Shown: positions 16,498-26,500 of the stretch, one piece after another
Layout: every line of letters begins with the position of its first letter
Numbering within the stretch: position 1 is the stretch's first letter
Assembly: GCF_040081985.1 (NCBI RefSeq)
Contig: NZ_JBEBMH010000001.1
Location: 682,001-746,000 of the forward strand
Source of the DNA: Kumtagia yinganensis
GTDB lineage: Bacteria > Pseudomonadota > Alphaproteobacteria > Rhizobiales > Rhizobiaceae
Length of the DNA stretch: 64,000 nt
Reading direction: 5' to 3'
Made by a program: the position numbers and the translations under genes
The notes under the pieces: model-generated
What the model was told of the DNA's origin: nothing
Databases searched by the model: none
The model's input: only the letters and a program-made list of their open reading frames with translations

Positions 16498-17333
16498 TGA
16501 GCGCGACAGTTATCGGGCTGGCTCTCTCGGCAGCGATGCTCCACGCAACCTGGAATGCCTTCCTGCGCAGTGGTACGGATCGCCTCTGGACAATAACGGT
16601 CATGAGTTTCTCAAGCACGATCGCTGGTGCGGTGCTTGCGACGCTCTCTCCCATCCCTTTCTCGGCTGCTTGGCTCTACATCGTCTTCTCGGCATGTCTT
16701 CAGGTCGGCTACAGCGTTTTCCTGGTCGCCGCCTACCGGTATGGGGAACTCGGGCAAGTCTATCCGATCGTTCGAGGAACCGTCCCGTTGCTGGTGACTT
16801 TTGGCGGGTTCCTGTTCAGCAGCGAACGTCTCGGTCCCTACCAGATGACGGGTGTAGTCTTTGTTGCGGCCGGCATCATGAGCCTGTCTCTCGGGCGGGA
16901 CAGGGCTACGCTATCGTCGATCCTGTTTGCGCTGGCCACTGGAGCGATCATCGCCGCGTACGCGACGGTTGATGCCCTCGGCGTTCGCCAGACGGGCCAT
17001 GCGGGTAGCTATACTGCTTGGGTTCTGATCCTCTACGGCGCCCTGTTGCCGGCGGCGTTCATCCTATTGCGCGGAAGGCTCGCCGTGGACGTTCGATCGC
17101 CGGAAACATGGAAAGCGCTCGCAGGGGGGATTGTCGCGCTCGTCGCCTATGGCGCGGTGGTCGCGGCCTTCGCGTTGGGGCCGGCCGGCCCGATAACCGC
17201 CTTGCGAGAAACCAGCGTCGTCTTTGCGGCTCTTATCGGCGGGCTGTTTCTTGCCGAGAGAATGACGGCGCGAAGGATCGCCGCATGCATGGTTGTCGCG
17301 CTGGGAGCCATATGCATTGGATATCAACCGTGA
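16494..17333 (+). CDS. EamA/DMT family transporter, coupled to TetR
   Basis: This 279-residue, ten-segment membrane protein has two EamA repeats (SAAMLHATWNAFLRSGTDRL; AAYRYGELGQVYPIVRGTVP; then ITALRETSVVFAALIGGLFLAERMTARRIA). It is a clear paralog of the gene at 5236-6075, with the same length and block order. The TetR gene overlaps it upstream, so it is probably an inducible exporter of the regulator's ligand. The substrate is unknown. The start codon is fixed by the ATGA overlap. Confidence 0.92.
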   Translation: MMSATVIGLALSAAMLHATWNAFLRSGTDRLWTITVMSFSSTIAGAVLATLSPIPFSAAWLYIVFSACLQVGYSVFLVAAYRYGELGQVYPIVRGTVPLLVTFGGFLFSSERLGPYQMTGVVFVAAGIMSLSLGRDRATLSSILFALATGAIIAAYATVDALGVRQTGHAGSYTAWVLILYGALLPAAFILLRGRLAVDVRSPETWKALAGGIVALVAYGAVVAAFALGPAGPITALRETSVVFAALIGGLFLAERMTARRIAACMVVALGAICIGYQP

Positions 17334-17449
17334 GCATCGCGTGTTTTGGCACCGGGCGGCGTATGCTGCTCGTCCTCACGAAGCCTTGACTGGACCACCC
17401 GCAACCGCGACCTAGATTGCAAACCTCATACAAATCCAGGGAGCGAACC

Positions 17450-18328
17450 ATGAACAAGCCTGTCATCACCCAGGCGATGATCGATGCCTATGACGAGTAC
17501 ACGCATCTGACGCTGGACCGGCGCGGCTTCATGGAAAAACTGACGAAGCTGGCGGGCACGGGCGCGGCGGCGGCGGTGATAGCACCGATGCTGGCGGCGA
17601 ATTCGGCGCAGGCGGCGATCGTGCCGGAGGACGACGCGCGGCTGAAGACCGAGGACGTCACATGGCCGGGCGCCGAGGGCGAGATGAAAGGCTATCTCGT
17701 CCGGCCAGCAGACCAGAGCGGAAAACTCGGATCGGTGATCGTCATCCACGAGAACAGGGGTCTCAACGCCCATATCAAGGACGTGGCGCGGCGCGTCGCG
17801 CTGGAAGGGTTTGACGCGCTGGCCGTCGATTTCCTGTCGCCGCTGGGCGGCACGCCGGCCGACGAGGAGAAGGCGCGCGACATGTTCTCGCAGCTCGATC
17901 CGGCCAAGACGGCGGCCAACGGCGCGGCAACGGTGACGTGGCTGAAGGGGCAGGAATGGTCCAACGGAAAAGTCGGTGCAGTCGGTTTCTGCTGGGGCGG
18001 CGGCACGGTGAACAACCTCGCCATCGCCTCGCCCGATCTCGTCGCCGGTGTCGCCTATTACGGCGCTCAACCGAAGGACGCTGCCGCGATCGCCAACATC
18101 AAGGCGACACTGCTTCTGCAATATGCCGGGCAGGACGAGCGCATCAATGCCGGCATCGACGCCTACAAGGCGGCGCTTACGGCGGCCGGCAAGGATTTCA
18201 CCGTCTATGTCTATGACGGGGCGCAGCACGCCTTCAACAACGACACGTCGGAGGCGCGCTACAATAAGGAAGCCGCCGATCTCGCTTGGGGCCGGACCAT
18301 CGCCTTCTTCAAGGAAAAGCTTGCCTGA
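17450..18328 (+). CDS. dienelactone hydrolase family protein, Tat-type signal
   Basis: This 292-residue alpha/beta hydrolase begins MNKPVITQAMIDAYDEYTHL and has LDRRGFMEKLTKLAGTGAAAA, a twin-arginine-like export signal, near residues 24-44. The catalytic Cys-Asp-His triad of the family is visible as GFCWGGG, AGQDERINAG and GAQHAFNNDT; IVIHENRG holds the glutamate that activates the cysteine. YghX-like members have a broad, poorly defined ester/lactone specificity. The start is set by AGGGAGCG upstream of the ATG at 17450. It stands alone and ends convergent with the response regulator. Confidence 0.9.
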   Translation: MNKPVITQAMIDAYDEYTHLTLDRRGFMEKLTKLAGTGAAAAVIAPMLAANSAQAAIVPEDDARLKTEDVTWPGAEGEMKGYLVRPADQSGKLGSVIVIHENRGLNAHIKDVARRVALEGFDALAVDFLSPLGGTPADEEKARDMFSQLDPAKTAANGAATVTWLKGQEWSNGKVGAVGFCWGGGTVNNLAIASPDLVAGVAYYGAQPKDAAAIANIKATLLLQYAGQDERINAGIDAYKAALTAAGKDFTVYVYDGAQHAFNNDTSEARYNKEAADLAWGRTIAFFKEKLA

Positions 18329-18346
18329 GCAGAACGGGCGGGCCGG

Positions 18347-18811
18347 TCAGGAAGAGCCGGCCCAGCTCGTCCGATAGGGTGGCGCCAGGGTGAAGCCGAT
18401 CGGCAATGCGGATGCCGGAGGCGGATGGCGCACGCCTTCGTGCAGATACTGCAGCGCGGCCATGAGGCCGTGGATCGTGTAGGGTTTTGCGATCACACCG
18501 ACCGCGCCCGCGAAATTTTCGGGAATTCGCTTTGGGTTGGCCGTCATGAACACGGCCATCGAGCACTTCTGCCCGGTGATATAGCGCGCAACGTCGATGC
18601 CTGTCGGTCCGTCGCTGAGGTGAATGTCGACGAAGGCCAGGTCCGCTTCCACGCTATCGACCAGCGTGTGCGCCTCCGAGGAGGAGGTTGCCCAGCCGAC
18701 CACTGTGTGGCCGGCCTCCTCGACGAGGCCCTCGAGTTCCATTGCGAGCAGGGCCTCGTCCTCTATTATCAGCACACGCATCGGCTCGATCCGACTATCC
18801 ACGCTGCTCAT
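18347..18811 (-). CDS. single-domain response regulator
   Basis: This 154-residue protein is little more than a receiver domain: MRVLIIEDEALLAMELEGLV with the acidic pocket, FVDIHLSDG with the phosphoacceptor Asp at about residue 62, FMTANP with the conserved Thr, and VIAKPYTIHG with the Lys at about 109. There is no output domain. It begins 1 base after the stop of the LOV histidine kinase, with GGAG 8 bases before this ATG; a GTG at 18823 is an alternative. It most likely receives phosphate from that kinase, as FixJ/CheY-like receivers paired with HWE/HisKA_2 kinases do. Confidence 0.9.
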   Translation of the reverse strand: MSSVDSRIEPMRVLIIEDEALLAMELEGLVEEAGHTVVGWATSSSEAHTLVDSVEADLAFVDIHLSDGPTGIDVARYITGQKCSMAVFMTANPKRIPENFAGAVGVIAKPYTIHGLMAALQYLHEGVRHPPPASALPIGFTLAPPYRTSWAGSS

Positions 18812-18812
18812 G

Positions 18813-19940
18813 TCATGCTCCACCGATGGTTTCAGGGATGCCTACCGTGACGCGCGTGCCGGGCGCGGCATCGCTCCACATGACGTCCGCCTGCAACTGG
18901 CGCGCCAGCGAGCGCACCAACCTCATGCCGAAGGACGAACCGCCATTGGCGGCGGGCATGCCGTTGCCATTGTCGGTGATTTCGATCCGGATGCGGTCGT
19001 CCCGCCGGAAAAGACGCAGCGTGAGAAGCTCTTCGGAGCCGTCCGCCTTGAACGCGTGTTTCAGGGCATTGGTGACGAGTTCGTTGACGATCAAGGCCAC
19101 CGGCGTCGCCTTGTCCGCAGGCACGACGATCGGATCGAGGTCGAACGACGTCTTCAACGATGGACGGCCTGTCGCGGCCGCAAGGTCGGTGACAAGGTCG
19201 CGGATGAAGTCCGATATGTCGAAGCTCGATACGTCATCTGACTGGTAGAGCCGGCGATGCACGGTGCTGAGCGCCTCGATCCGTTCCAGCATGGCATGCA
19301 GCGATCGCTTGATGTTTTCGTCGGGTATCGACCGGCTCTGCATCACGATCAGGGAGGAGATCATCTGAAGATTGTTCTTCACGCGGTGGTCGACCTCGTG
19401 CAGCAGCGTGCGCTGGGCATCGAGCGAGGCTTCCAATTCGCTGGTGCGTTCGCGGACCGCCTTCTCGAAGCGCTCCTTGTCGGCGGCGATCCTGTGCTCG
19501 GTTTCCTTTCGGTCGGTAACGTCGAGTTGCGAGGCGAAGAAGAACTGCAGTTCGCCCGCTTCGTTCGATACCGGGCTGATATAGAGGGCGTTCCAGAAGC
19601 TGGAGCCGTCCCTGCGGTAGTTCAGGATGTCGACATTGATATCGAGCCGGTTGATGAGCGCCTGGCGGATGCGGTCAACGGTTTGGGGATCGGTCGCAGG
19701 TCCCTGGAGGAACCGGCAATTGCGGCCCATCACCTCGTCCCGCGCGTAGCCGCTCAGCTTCAGGAAGGCATTGTTGGCGAAGACGATCGGATTGTCGTTC
19801 TGGCGCGGGTCGGTGATCAGCATCGCCATTCGGGTGGCGCGGATGGCGGCGGCGAAGGGGTCGCCCTTGCCGTGCTCGGCGTGAAGCCGGTCGGTCATGT
19901 GCCAGTCGTCGCCACCATCCGTAATCGCTTTCCAATCCAT
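18813..19940 (-). CDS. LOV-domain blue-light sensor histidine kinase (HisKA_2)
   Basis: This 375-residue soluble kinase has a PAS/LOV domain (residues about 28-145) with the flavin-adduct motif GRNCRFLQG (Cys 75) and the downstream LNYRRDGSSFWNALYISPV and FFASQLDVTDRK. Then come a short coiled coil (RIAADKERFEKAVRERTSEL) and a HisKA_2 dimerisation box, EVDHRVKNNLQMISSL, with His 185. The ATPase domain follows, with VNELVTNALKHAF (N box) and ITDNGNGMPA (G1). The cysteine and surrounding residues indicate photochemical activity with FMN. The start at 19940 is chosen for the GAAGAGGG ribosome site. The cognate receiver follows at once. Confidence 0.93.
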   Translation of the reverse strand: MDWKAITDGGDDWHMTDRLHAEHGKGDPFAAAIRATRMAMLITDPRQNDNPIVFANNAFLKLSGYARDEVMGRNCRFLQGPATDPQTVDRIRQALINRLDINVDILNYRRDGSSFWNALYISPVSNEAGELQFFFASQLDVTDRKETEHRIAADKERFEKAVRERTSELEASLDAQRTLLHEVDHRVKNNLQMISSLIVMQSRSIPDENIKRSLHAMLERIEALSTVHRRLYQSDDVSSFDISDFIRDLVTDLAAATGRPSLKTSFDLDPIVVPADKATPVALIVNELVTNALKHAFKADGSEELLTLRLFRRDDRIRIEITDNGNGMPAANGGSSFGMRLVRSLARQLQADVMWSDAAPGTRVTVGIPETIGGA

Positions 19941-20139
19941 TTCAGGCCCTCTTCGTTCATTCGGTCGGCACGACAACGAAAAACGGGGCGGAAAGGTTCA
20001 ATTGGAAACAAACTTGACGATCGAAAATGGAGAACGGCCGGCTTTTGAAACTCGGCATGCGCTCGCAGCAACGGCCGGCAGGTATCATAAGAAATCAGGC
20101 TGAAGATTGCATGATCGATAAGATTACATGCCGACTGTA

Positions 20140-20343
20140 TCAGCGAAAATCACGGGATTTGGTGGCGCGTGCCAGCTTGAGCACGTGGCGCGCATAGATC
20201 ATCTGCATCGGGATCGGCTTGCCGCGCCGTTCGATCTGGTAGAGCTCGTCGTCGATCATCTTGATCGCCCGCCAGAAATCATAGTCGGTCAGCCGGCCGT
20301 CAGACGCGAGCCGCGCCGACATTGTGGCGATATCGAGCTTCAT
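20140..20343 (-). CDS. small conserved-type hypothetical protein
   Basis: This 67-residue protein begins MKLDIATMSARLASDGRLTD and continues YDFWRAIKMIDDELYQIERRGKPIPMQMIYARHVLKLARATKSRDFR. GGAG lies 8 bases upstream of this ATG; MRM at 20349 is an alternative. It has no membrane segment or cysteine and is predicted mostly helical. I do not recognise a family, but the ordered sequence and good ribosome site suggest that it is real. It lies in the gap between the LOV kinase and the thioesterase, all on the minus strand. Confidence 0.55.
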   Translation of the reverse strand: MKLDIATMSARLASDGRLTDYDFWRAIKMIDDELYQIERRGKPIPMQMIYARHVLKLARATKSRDFR

Positions 20344-20521
20344 TCTCATCTCCGGCGAGTCGCAAGTCCGCCCCATGCGACTCGATTCGATGGAGGAGAG
20401 TTTTCGCGCCGGAGCCTGCCGGATCAACCGGCCGGATCGTTCAAATTGTGTATAAACGGTAACCTTAAGAAATCGCCTCCGTTTATGGTTAAGGAACGGT
20501 AAACGGCAGTTCGGCGCGGCG

Positions 20522-21007
20522 TCAGGAGGTCTTGCGGCGGATGCCGATGGAGCGGCCGGAGCGTTCCGGTTTGGGCAGCACGGCATGGGCGGCGCGCATG
20601 GCCTCGACCTTTTCGGCGATGTCGGGCGGGTAGGGAGCGACTTTCGGGCCGGCCATGTCGATGTGGAGCGACAAGGTCTCGGAAGTGGCGGCCAGCCAGC
20701 CGTCGACGTGACGGATTTCCTGGTAGGCGGTGAAGCGTTTTTCGTCGTGGTCGAGAAGCTGAAAGCTGACGCGGACTTGGTCGCCCAGATGCAGCTCCTG
20801 CACATAGCAGATGTGGACCTCCGCCGTGTAGACCGTGAGTTTCCGCTCCTTGGCGTAGGCTGCTCCGAGACCCATCAGGTGGAAGGCGTGGTCGGAGGCC
20901 GTGTCGAACAGCACGTTGTAATAGGCCATGTTCAAATGGCCGTTGTAGTCGATCCAGTCTTTTTGGATGTCCATGATGTCGGAGACGAAGGGGACGGGCA
21001 GGGGCAT
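20522..21007 (-). CDS. thioesterase family protein (4HBT-like)
   Basis: This 161-residue hot-dog protein carries KDWIDYNGHLNMAYYNVLFD at about residues 16-35, a strong match to the 4-hydroxybenzoyl-CoA thioesterase-type core (D-x-x-x-H-x-N-N/M). VYTAEVHICYVQELHLGDQVRVSFQLLDHDEKRFTAYQEI follows, the typical beta-sheet. It would cleave an acyl-CoA thioester; some rhizobial relatives sit in carnitine or betaine pathways, which is inference. The start is the ATG at 21007; longer frames lack homology. It is divergent from the FAD-linked oxidase, with starts 100 bases apart. Confidence 0.82.
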   Translation of the reverse strand: MPLPVPFVSDIMDIQKDWIDYNGHLNMAYYNVLFDTASDHAFHLMGLGAAYAKERKLTVYTAEVHICYVQELHLGDQVRVSFQLLDHDEKRFTAYQEIRHVDGWLAATSETLSLHIDMAGPKVAPYPPDIAEKVEAMRAAHAVLPKPERSGRSIGIRRKTS

Positions 21008-21107
21008 GGACGAAGTCTCTCTCAATGCTGGACAAGTGGCTGGCTCTGGGCTTAGGCGAACATAAGGTTCGGCGGAAGAAGCCGATGGCTCATTCGCGGA
21101 GGAAAAC

Positions 21108-22511
21108 ATGGCTTTGAGCGACCTGCGGCGTGTCCCGCGCAACGAGGAGGGCGTCGGCATCGTGCTCGGCGTGCTCAAGCAGCGGTTCGGCGAGCGCTTC
21201 CAGACCGGCCAGTCGATCCGCGAGCAGCATGCGCACACCACGACCTACATCCCGAACCAGGCGCCGGACGGCGTGGTCTTTCCGGAGAGCAGCGAGGAAG
21301 TGCAGGAGGTCGTAAAGCTCTGCGCCGAGCATCGCGTGCCGGTGATCGCCTACGGCACCGGCACGTCGCTGGAGGGGCATGTCAACGCGCCGGGCGGCGG
21401 CATCTCGCTCGACACGTCGCGCATGAACCGGGTTCTGGCCGTCCATGCCGAGGACCTCGATTGCATCGTCGAGCCCGGCGTGACGCGCGAGGCGCTGAAT
21501 GCGCATCTGCGCGACACCGGCCTGTTCTTCCCGATCGATCCCGGCGCCAACGCCAGCCTGGGCGGCATGGCGGCGACACGGGCGTCCGGCACCAACGCGG
21601 TGCGCTACGGCACGATGCGCGAGAACGTGCTGGCGCTGACGGCGGTGCTGGCCGACGGCAGTTCGATCAGCACCGGCAGGCGGGCGAAGAAAAGTTCGGC
21701 CGGATATGACTTGACGCGGTTGATGGTCGGCTCGGAAGGCACGCTGGGGATCATCACCTCGCTGACGCTGAAGCTCTACGGCATCCCACAGGCGATTTCC
21801 GGCGGGGTCTGCCCGTTCCCGAGCATCGAAAAAGCCTGTGAAGCTGTGATCGCCACGATCCAGATGGGCATTCCGGTAGCGCGCATCGAACTGGTCAACG
21901 AACTTCAGATGCGGGGGATGAAGACCTACTCGAAGCTCGATTATCCGGAATCGCCCTGCCTGTTCGTCGAGTTCCACGGCAGTGACAGCGGCGTCGCGGA
22001 ACAGGCGGAGATGTTCGGCGAGATCGCCGCCGAATACGGCGGCGGACCGTTCCAGTGGACCAAGGTCGCCGAGGAGCGGGCAAAGCTGTGGAAGGCGCGG
22101 CACGACGCCTACTGGTCGGCGCTGACCCTGAGGCCTGGCGCAAAAAGCCTGTCGACCGATACCTGCGTGCCGATCTCGCGGCTGGCCGAATGCATCGCCG
22201 AGACGCAGGCCGACATCGACGAGATGAAGCTGATCGCGCCGATCGTCGGCCATGTCGGGGACGGCAATTTCCATGTCATGGTGCTGATGGACCCCGACAG
22301 CCACGAAGAGATCGAGCAGACTGAAAAATTCGTGGCGCGGCTGAACATGCGGGCCATCGCCATGGACGGCACCTGCACGGGAGAGCACGGCATCGGCCAG
22401 GGCAAGATGGGCTTTCTCGAACACGAGGTAGGCCACAGCGTCGAGGTGATGCGGGCGATCAAGGCGACACTGGACCCGAAGGGAATCTTGAATCCAGGGA
22501 AGATTTTCTGA
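21108..22511 (+). CDS. FAD-linked oxidase, D-lactate/glycolate dehydrogenase-like
   Basis: This 467-residue GlcD/Dld-type flavoprotein has an N-terminal FAD-binding PCMH domain (VVFPESSEEVQEVVKLCAEH, VIAYGTGTSLEGHV, GLFFPIDPGANASLGGMAATRASGTNAVRYGTM) and a C-terminal oxidase domain closing with HVGDGNFHVMVLM, GTCTGEHGIGQGKMGFLEHE and DPKGILNPGKIF. The family oxidises D-2-hydroxy acids (lactate, glycolate, 2-hydroxyglutarate) and passes electrons to quinone or cytochrome. Which acid is used cannot be told. AGGA precedes the ATG by 6 bases. No GlcE/GlcF partners are adjacent, so it is probably the single-subunit form. Confidence 0.92.
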   Translation: MALSDLRRVPRNEEGVGIVLGVLKQRFGERFQTGQSIREQHAHTTTYIPNQAPDGVVFPESSEEVQEVVKLCAEHRVPVIAYGTGTSLEGHVNAPGGGISLDTSRMNRVLAVHAEDLDCIVEPGVTREALNAHLRDTGLFFPIDPGANASLGGMAATRASGTNAVRYGTMRENVLALTAVLADGSSISTGRRAKKSSAGYDLTRLMVGSEGTLGIITSLTLKLYGIPQAISGGVCPFPSIEKACEAVIATIQMGIPVARIELVNELQMRGMKTYSKLDYPESPCLFVEFHGSDSGVAEQAEMFGEIAAEYGGGPFQWTKVAEERAKLWKARHDAYWSALTLRPGAKSLSTDTCVPISRLAECIAETQADIDEMKLIAPIVGHVGDGNFHVMVLMDPDSHEEIEQTEKFVARLNMRAIAMDGTCTGEHGIGQGKMGFLEHEVGHSVEVMRAIKATLDPKGILNPGKIF

Positions 22512-22575
22512 CGATTAATGTAATAAGTTCTGAGGCGAATAGACCGACCTGACGTAGGCCTCGGCGCTGCTTGCG

Positions 22576-23433
22576 CTACCACTCGGCCTTGTCGATTTCC
22601 ACCTTCTCCCAGGGGACGACGCGGTCGGGACGCCCGCCGGCCCATGGCTGGATCGGCGGCTCCTGCTTGTATATCCGCCCGGCTATGTAGCGGTGATTTC
22701 CCTCGACGATGATTCCTTCGTCCACCCTTATCGGTGGCGGCTTCGAACCGGACTTCAGCATGTCCACATATTTGCGGATGGTGGGGAGCGAGACACGGCC
22801 TTGCTGAGTTTTCAGGGTGGCCCCCTTCATCGCCTGCCGAACCGTTTCCTCGGTGATTTCGGCAGGCGCCGCGGGTGGCGGTGTGCGTACCGGCGGCTGG
22901 ACCGCCCCGCGCCGAGCGCCGACGATCCTGCCGTAAACCGCCTTGAAAATTGCGCCCCCGATCAGGGAAATAGCGAGCGCTGTGAGTTCGGTCGTGACCG
23001 CGTCAGCCAGGGCCTTGCGGACATCCAGCATCGTGGCGATGATCTGAGGAGTTGTGGCAGGCGAGAAGACGGTCGGGCTGACCACCGCGCCGCCCGCGCC
23101 CCAGAAGTAGGTCGTGGAAACCTTGCCAGCCGGCGAACCGGCAAGCAGCGCGCGTGCCTCCTCGGCTGAATCGAAGATATTGTTGGACCGCTCGCTGACC
23201 ACGCCGGCGCTGAAGTCTACCATCGACTCCGGCACGAAAACGGGAAGGTCCACGCCCTCGCAATATACGTGGTAGCCGCCAAGATAGATGCCGTAGCCGA
23301 CCGCCGTCACCAGGCGGTCGATATAACGTTGATGGTCCTTCGGCGTGGAGACCTTCACGCGGATTTCATTGGGACGATTCGGATCGTCCGGTTCGAATTC
23401 GAACCAGATCAAGTCTTTTGGCGGATCAGCCAT
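22576..23433 (-). CDS. protein with C-terminal ParB-like domain, possible effector
   Basis: This 285-residue protein has an N-terminal domain (MADPPKDLIWFEFEPDDPNR...) of unknown fold, a glycine-rich middle with one hydrophobic helix (TELTALAISLIGGAIFKAVY), a Pro-rich linker, and a tail GRVSLPTIRKYVDMLKSGSK...IRVDEGIIVEGNHRYIAGRI ending VPWEKVEIDKAEW. The GNHRYIAGR pattern is that of ParB/sulfiredoxin-type folds, which occur at the C-termini of polymorphic toxins and in ParB-like nucleases. There is no signal peptide and no visible immunity partner. It stands convergent with the oxidase gene, between two core genes. Confidence 0.6.
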   Translation of the reverse strand: MADPPKDLIWFEFEPDDPNRPNEIRVKVSTPKDHQRYIDRLVTAVGYGIYLGGYHVYCEGVDLPVFVPESMVDFSAGVVSERSNNIFDSAEEARALLAGSPAGKVSTTYFWGAGGAVVSPTVFSPATTPQIIATMLDVRKALADAVTTELTALAISLIGGAIFKAVYGRIVGARRGAVQPPVRTPPPAAPAEITEETVRQAMKGATLKTQQGRVSLPTIRKYVDMLKSGSKPPPIRVDEGIIVEGNHRYIAGRIYKQEPPIQPWAGGRPDRVVPWEKVEIDKAEW

Positions 23434-23580
23434 TGAAGCTCCTCCCCCAACACAAGGCATGTCTCTCGGTTTTCGGCCCAAAACCGAGCGCTCGCGGCCT
23501 GATTGGCGGGGCGCGCATTGCCATTTTGCCGACAGACTGGTGAGGTTAGGGTATCGGTACGCTTCCATGAATGAAAGGGC

Positions 23581-26500
23581 TTGATTCTGGCGCGGCTGTT
23601 CGTCTTCGTCGGTGGATTGATCGTCCTGGTGCTGACCGCGGCGCTGGTGGCGCCGTATTTCATCGACTGGACAAATTATCGCGCCGAGTTCGAACGCGAG
23701 GCGAGCGCCATCCTTGGCCGCAAGGTCGTCGTGCAAGGCGACGCGGAGGCGCGGCTGCTGCCTTTCCCGTCGGTGACGTTCTCGAACGTCGCGGTCGGCG
23801 GCGGGGCGCATGGCGAGCCGGCGATGACCATCGAGACCTTTTCGATGGACGCGGAACTGGCGCCGTTCCTGCGCGGCGAGTTCCTGATCTTCGACATGCG
23901 CATGGTGCGGCCGAAGGGCATCGTCGACATTGCCGAGGACGGAACGATCGACTGGGCGGTACGGCCGTCGAGCCCGATCCCGGCTGCCAAGATCGCCCTG
24001 GAAAAGCTTACGGTCAGCGAAGGTGAGATCGAACTGCGTCACCGGCTGAGCGGACGCACGCACCGTCTCAGCGGCATAAACGCTCACCTGTCCGCCAAGT
24101 CGCTGGCGGGGCCGTGGCGGGTGGAAGGCGCGCTCAGCTTCGACGGGATGCAGACCGCGCTGTCCGCGACCACCGGTGTCGCCGGCGCGGATGGCCGGAT
24201 GCGGCTGCGCATCAGGGCGGCGCCGACGGCCCAGCCGGTGTCGCTGGACGCCGATGGCGAGGTGGCGCTGAAGCCGGAGGGGCTGATCTATTCCGGCACG
24301 TTCCGGCTGGTCGAGGCGATCGCGAAGGAAGAGGCAGCGGAGACCGATGCGTCGGCGCCGGCTCCGCCGAAGCAGCCGGAGGCGCCGCGCTACCGCCTCA
24401 GCGGCCAGTTCTCGGTCGACAGCCGCAAGCTCGACGTGGCGGCGTTCCGCTTCGAGACGGGACCGCTCGACCAGCCCTATACGGCGGATGGCACGGCCAG
24501 CCTCGATTTTGGCACGGAGCCGCGTTTCGCAATCAAGGCAAGCGGCGCGCAGATGCGTTTCGACGAGGCGCTGGGCGCGAGCGACGGCTCCAGCCTGTCG
24601 CTCGAACAGCGGATCGCGGCTTTCGAAACGGCGATGCTCGACCTGCCGAAGCCGACGATGCCGGGTTCGATCGAGGTCAACCTGCCGGCGGTCGTGGTTG
24701 GCGACACGACGATCCGCGACGTGCGGCTGGCGGCCGAGCCGGCGGCGAATGGCTGGGCGATCAAGTCGATGGGTGCGACGCTGCCGGGACGGACCACGCT
24801 TGAAGCCGACGGGCTGCTCAAGACCAATGGCGATTTCGGTTTCGCCGGCAATCTTCTGCTTGCCGTTGCCCAGCCGTCGGGATTCGCGGCCTGGGTCGCC
24901 AAGGACATTGACGACGCCATCCGGCGGCTGCCGGCGGCGGGATTCAGCGCCAAGGTGGACATGACGGAGCGGCGGCAGTCGTTCCGCGACCTCGAACTGG
25001 TGCTTGGTGACGCCCGCTTCCGCGGCGAGATCGACAGCCGCCAGCCGACCGACGCGCGCCCATCCGTTTTCATCAGGCTCGACGGCGACGCGATGGACGT
25101 CGACGGGCTTTCCGCTTTCGCCTCGCTGTTCGTCAGCGATGAGGGACGCAACCGCTTTGCCGACTCCGATCTCGATTTCCAGGTCAAGGCCGGCCCGGTG
25201 CGCGTGGCGGGACTGTCGGCGGAGACCGTCGACACGGCGCTGCGGCTGCGGCAGGGGCATCTCGAGATCGACCGGCTGTCGATCGGCGGCCTCGCCGGGG
25301 CGTCGATCAGCGCCACCGGCGCGATCAGGGATTTTCCCGACAATCCCACCGGCAACATCGACGCCTCGATCGTCGCCGTCGATCTCGCGCCGCTGGCAAA
25401 ACTCGCGGCCGAGAGTTTTCCCGACAATTATCTCTTGCAGCAGCTTCAGCGGCGGGTGGCCGCGCATCCCTCGCTGCTGTCCGACGCGCGTTTCGACGTC
25501 GTCGCGAGTGCCGCGGCAAATAAGGATGGCACATCGGGCATGGCGCTCAGCCTGCAAGGCAACGCAGGCGGATCGGCGCTGTCGGCCAGCCTATCCGGCA
25601 ACGGACATCCGGCCAGCGCCGGGGAAGCGCAATTGTCCCTGACGCTTTCGGCGCGCAACGAAGATTCGACTGTGCTGCTCGGGCTGGTCGGGCTGCCGAC
25701 CTTGCCGTTGTCGAGCATCGGCGCGGGAGAATTGACGCTTTCCGCCAAAGGCGTCGCGGCAACCGGCCTTGCCAGCAAGTTCGAACTCAAGGCCGATCAG
25801 TTCCTCGCCTCTTTCGACGGCACGACGAGCGTCGACGCCGATGGGTTTTCCGCCAAGGGCAAGGCGACCCTGGAGGCGGCCGACATCGAGCCGTGGCTGA
25901 TGACCCTGGGCATGGTCCTGCCCGGGATGGGGCTGGGAACCGCGGCCGAATTCTCGGCGCAAACCGATCTCGGGTCGGACCTGCTGGTGCTGAGCGGCCT
26001 GGACGGCGTCGTCAACGAGACGGCCGTGGCCGGCGATCTCAATGTCGAGTTCAAGGACGATATGCCGAATTTGAGCGGCGCTGTGGTGCTCGACGAACTG
26101 CCGCTGGAGCCTTTCGCGGCGATGATGGTCGGCGAGGAAGCGCTGAAGAGCAATCAAGGCGCATGGGCGACCGCCCCGTTCAGCCAGAAGGCGGTGCTGC
26201 CGTTTTCGGGTGCCGTCGATGTCTCGACGGCGACGCTGACGGCGGGGAGCGCCAGCGCCTATGACGCGACCTTGTCGCTGGGCATCGGCGCGGATGGTTT
26301 TCGCGCCGACAACATCAAGGCGACCTATGGCGGCGGGCAACTCAGCGGGCGCTTCGAACTGAAGAACAACGGCGGGATCGGCCTTTTCTCGGGGCAGGTG
26401 CAGCTCAACGGCGCCGATCTTTCGTCCGACGCCGGGATCGGCGGGCTGGCGGGAAAGGGCAATTTCTCGGCCACGGCCTCGGGAAACGGCAAGTCCGTCG

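Noticed and set aside
22576..25557. 993-codon open frame on the minus strand, and 655 codons at 25591-27558
   Set aside because: They lie opposite the AsmA gene; high GC keeps the complementary frame open, and only the part 22576-23433 has its own start and family-like sequence.
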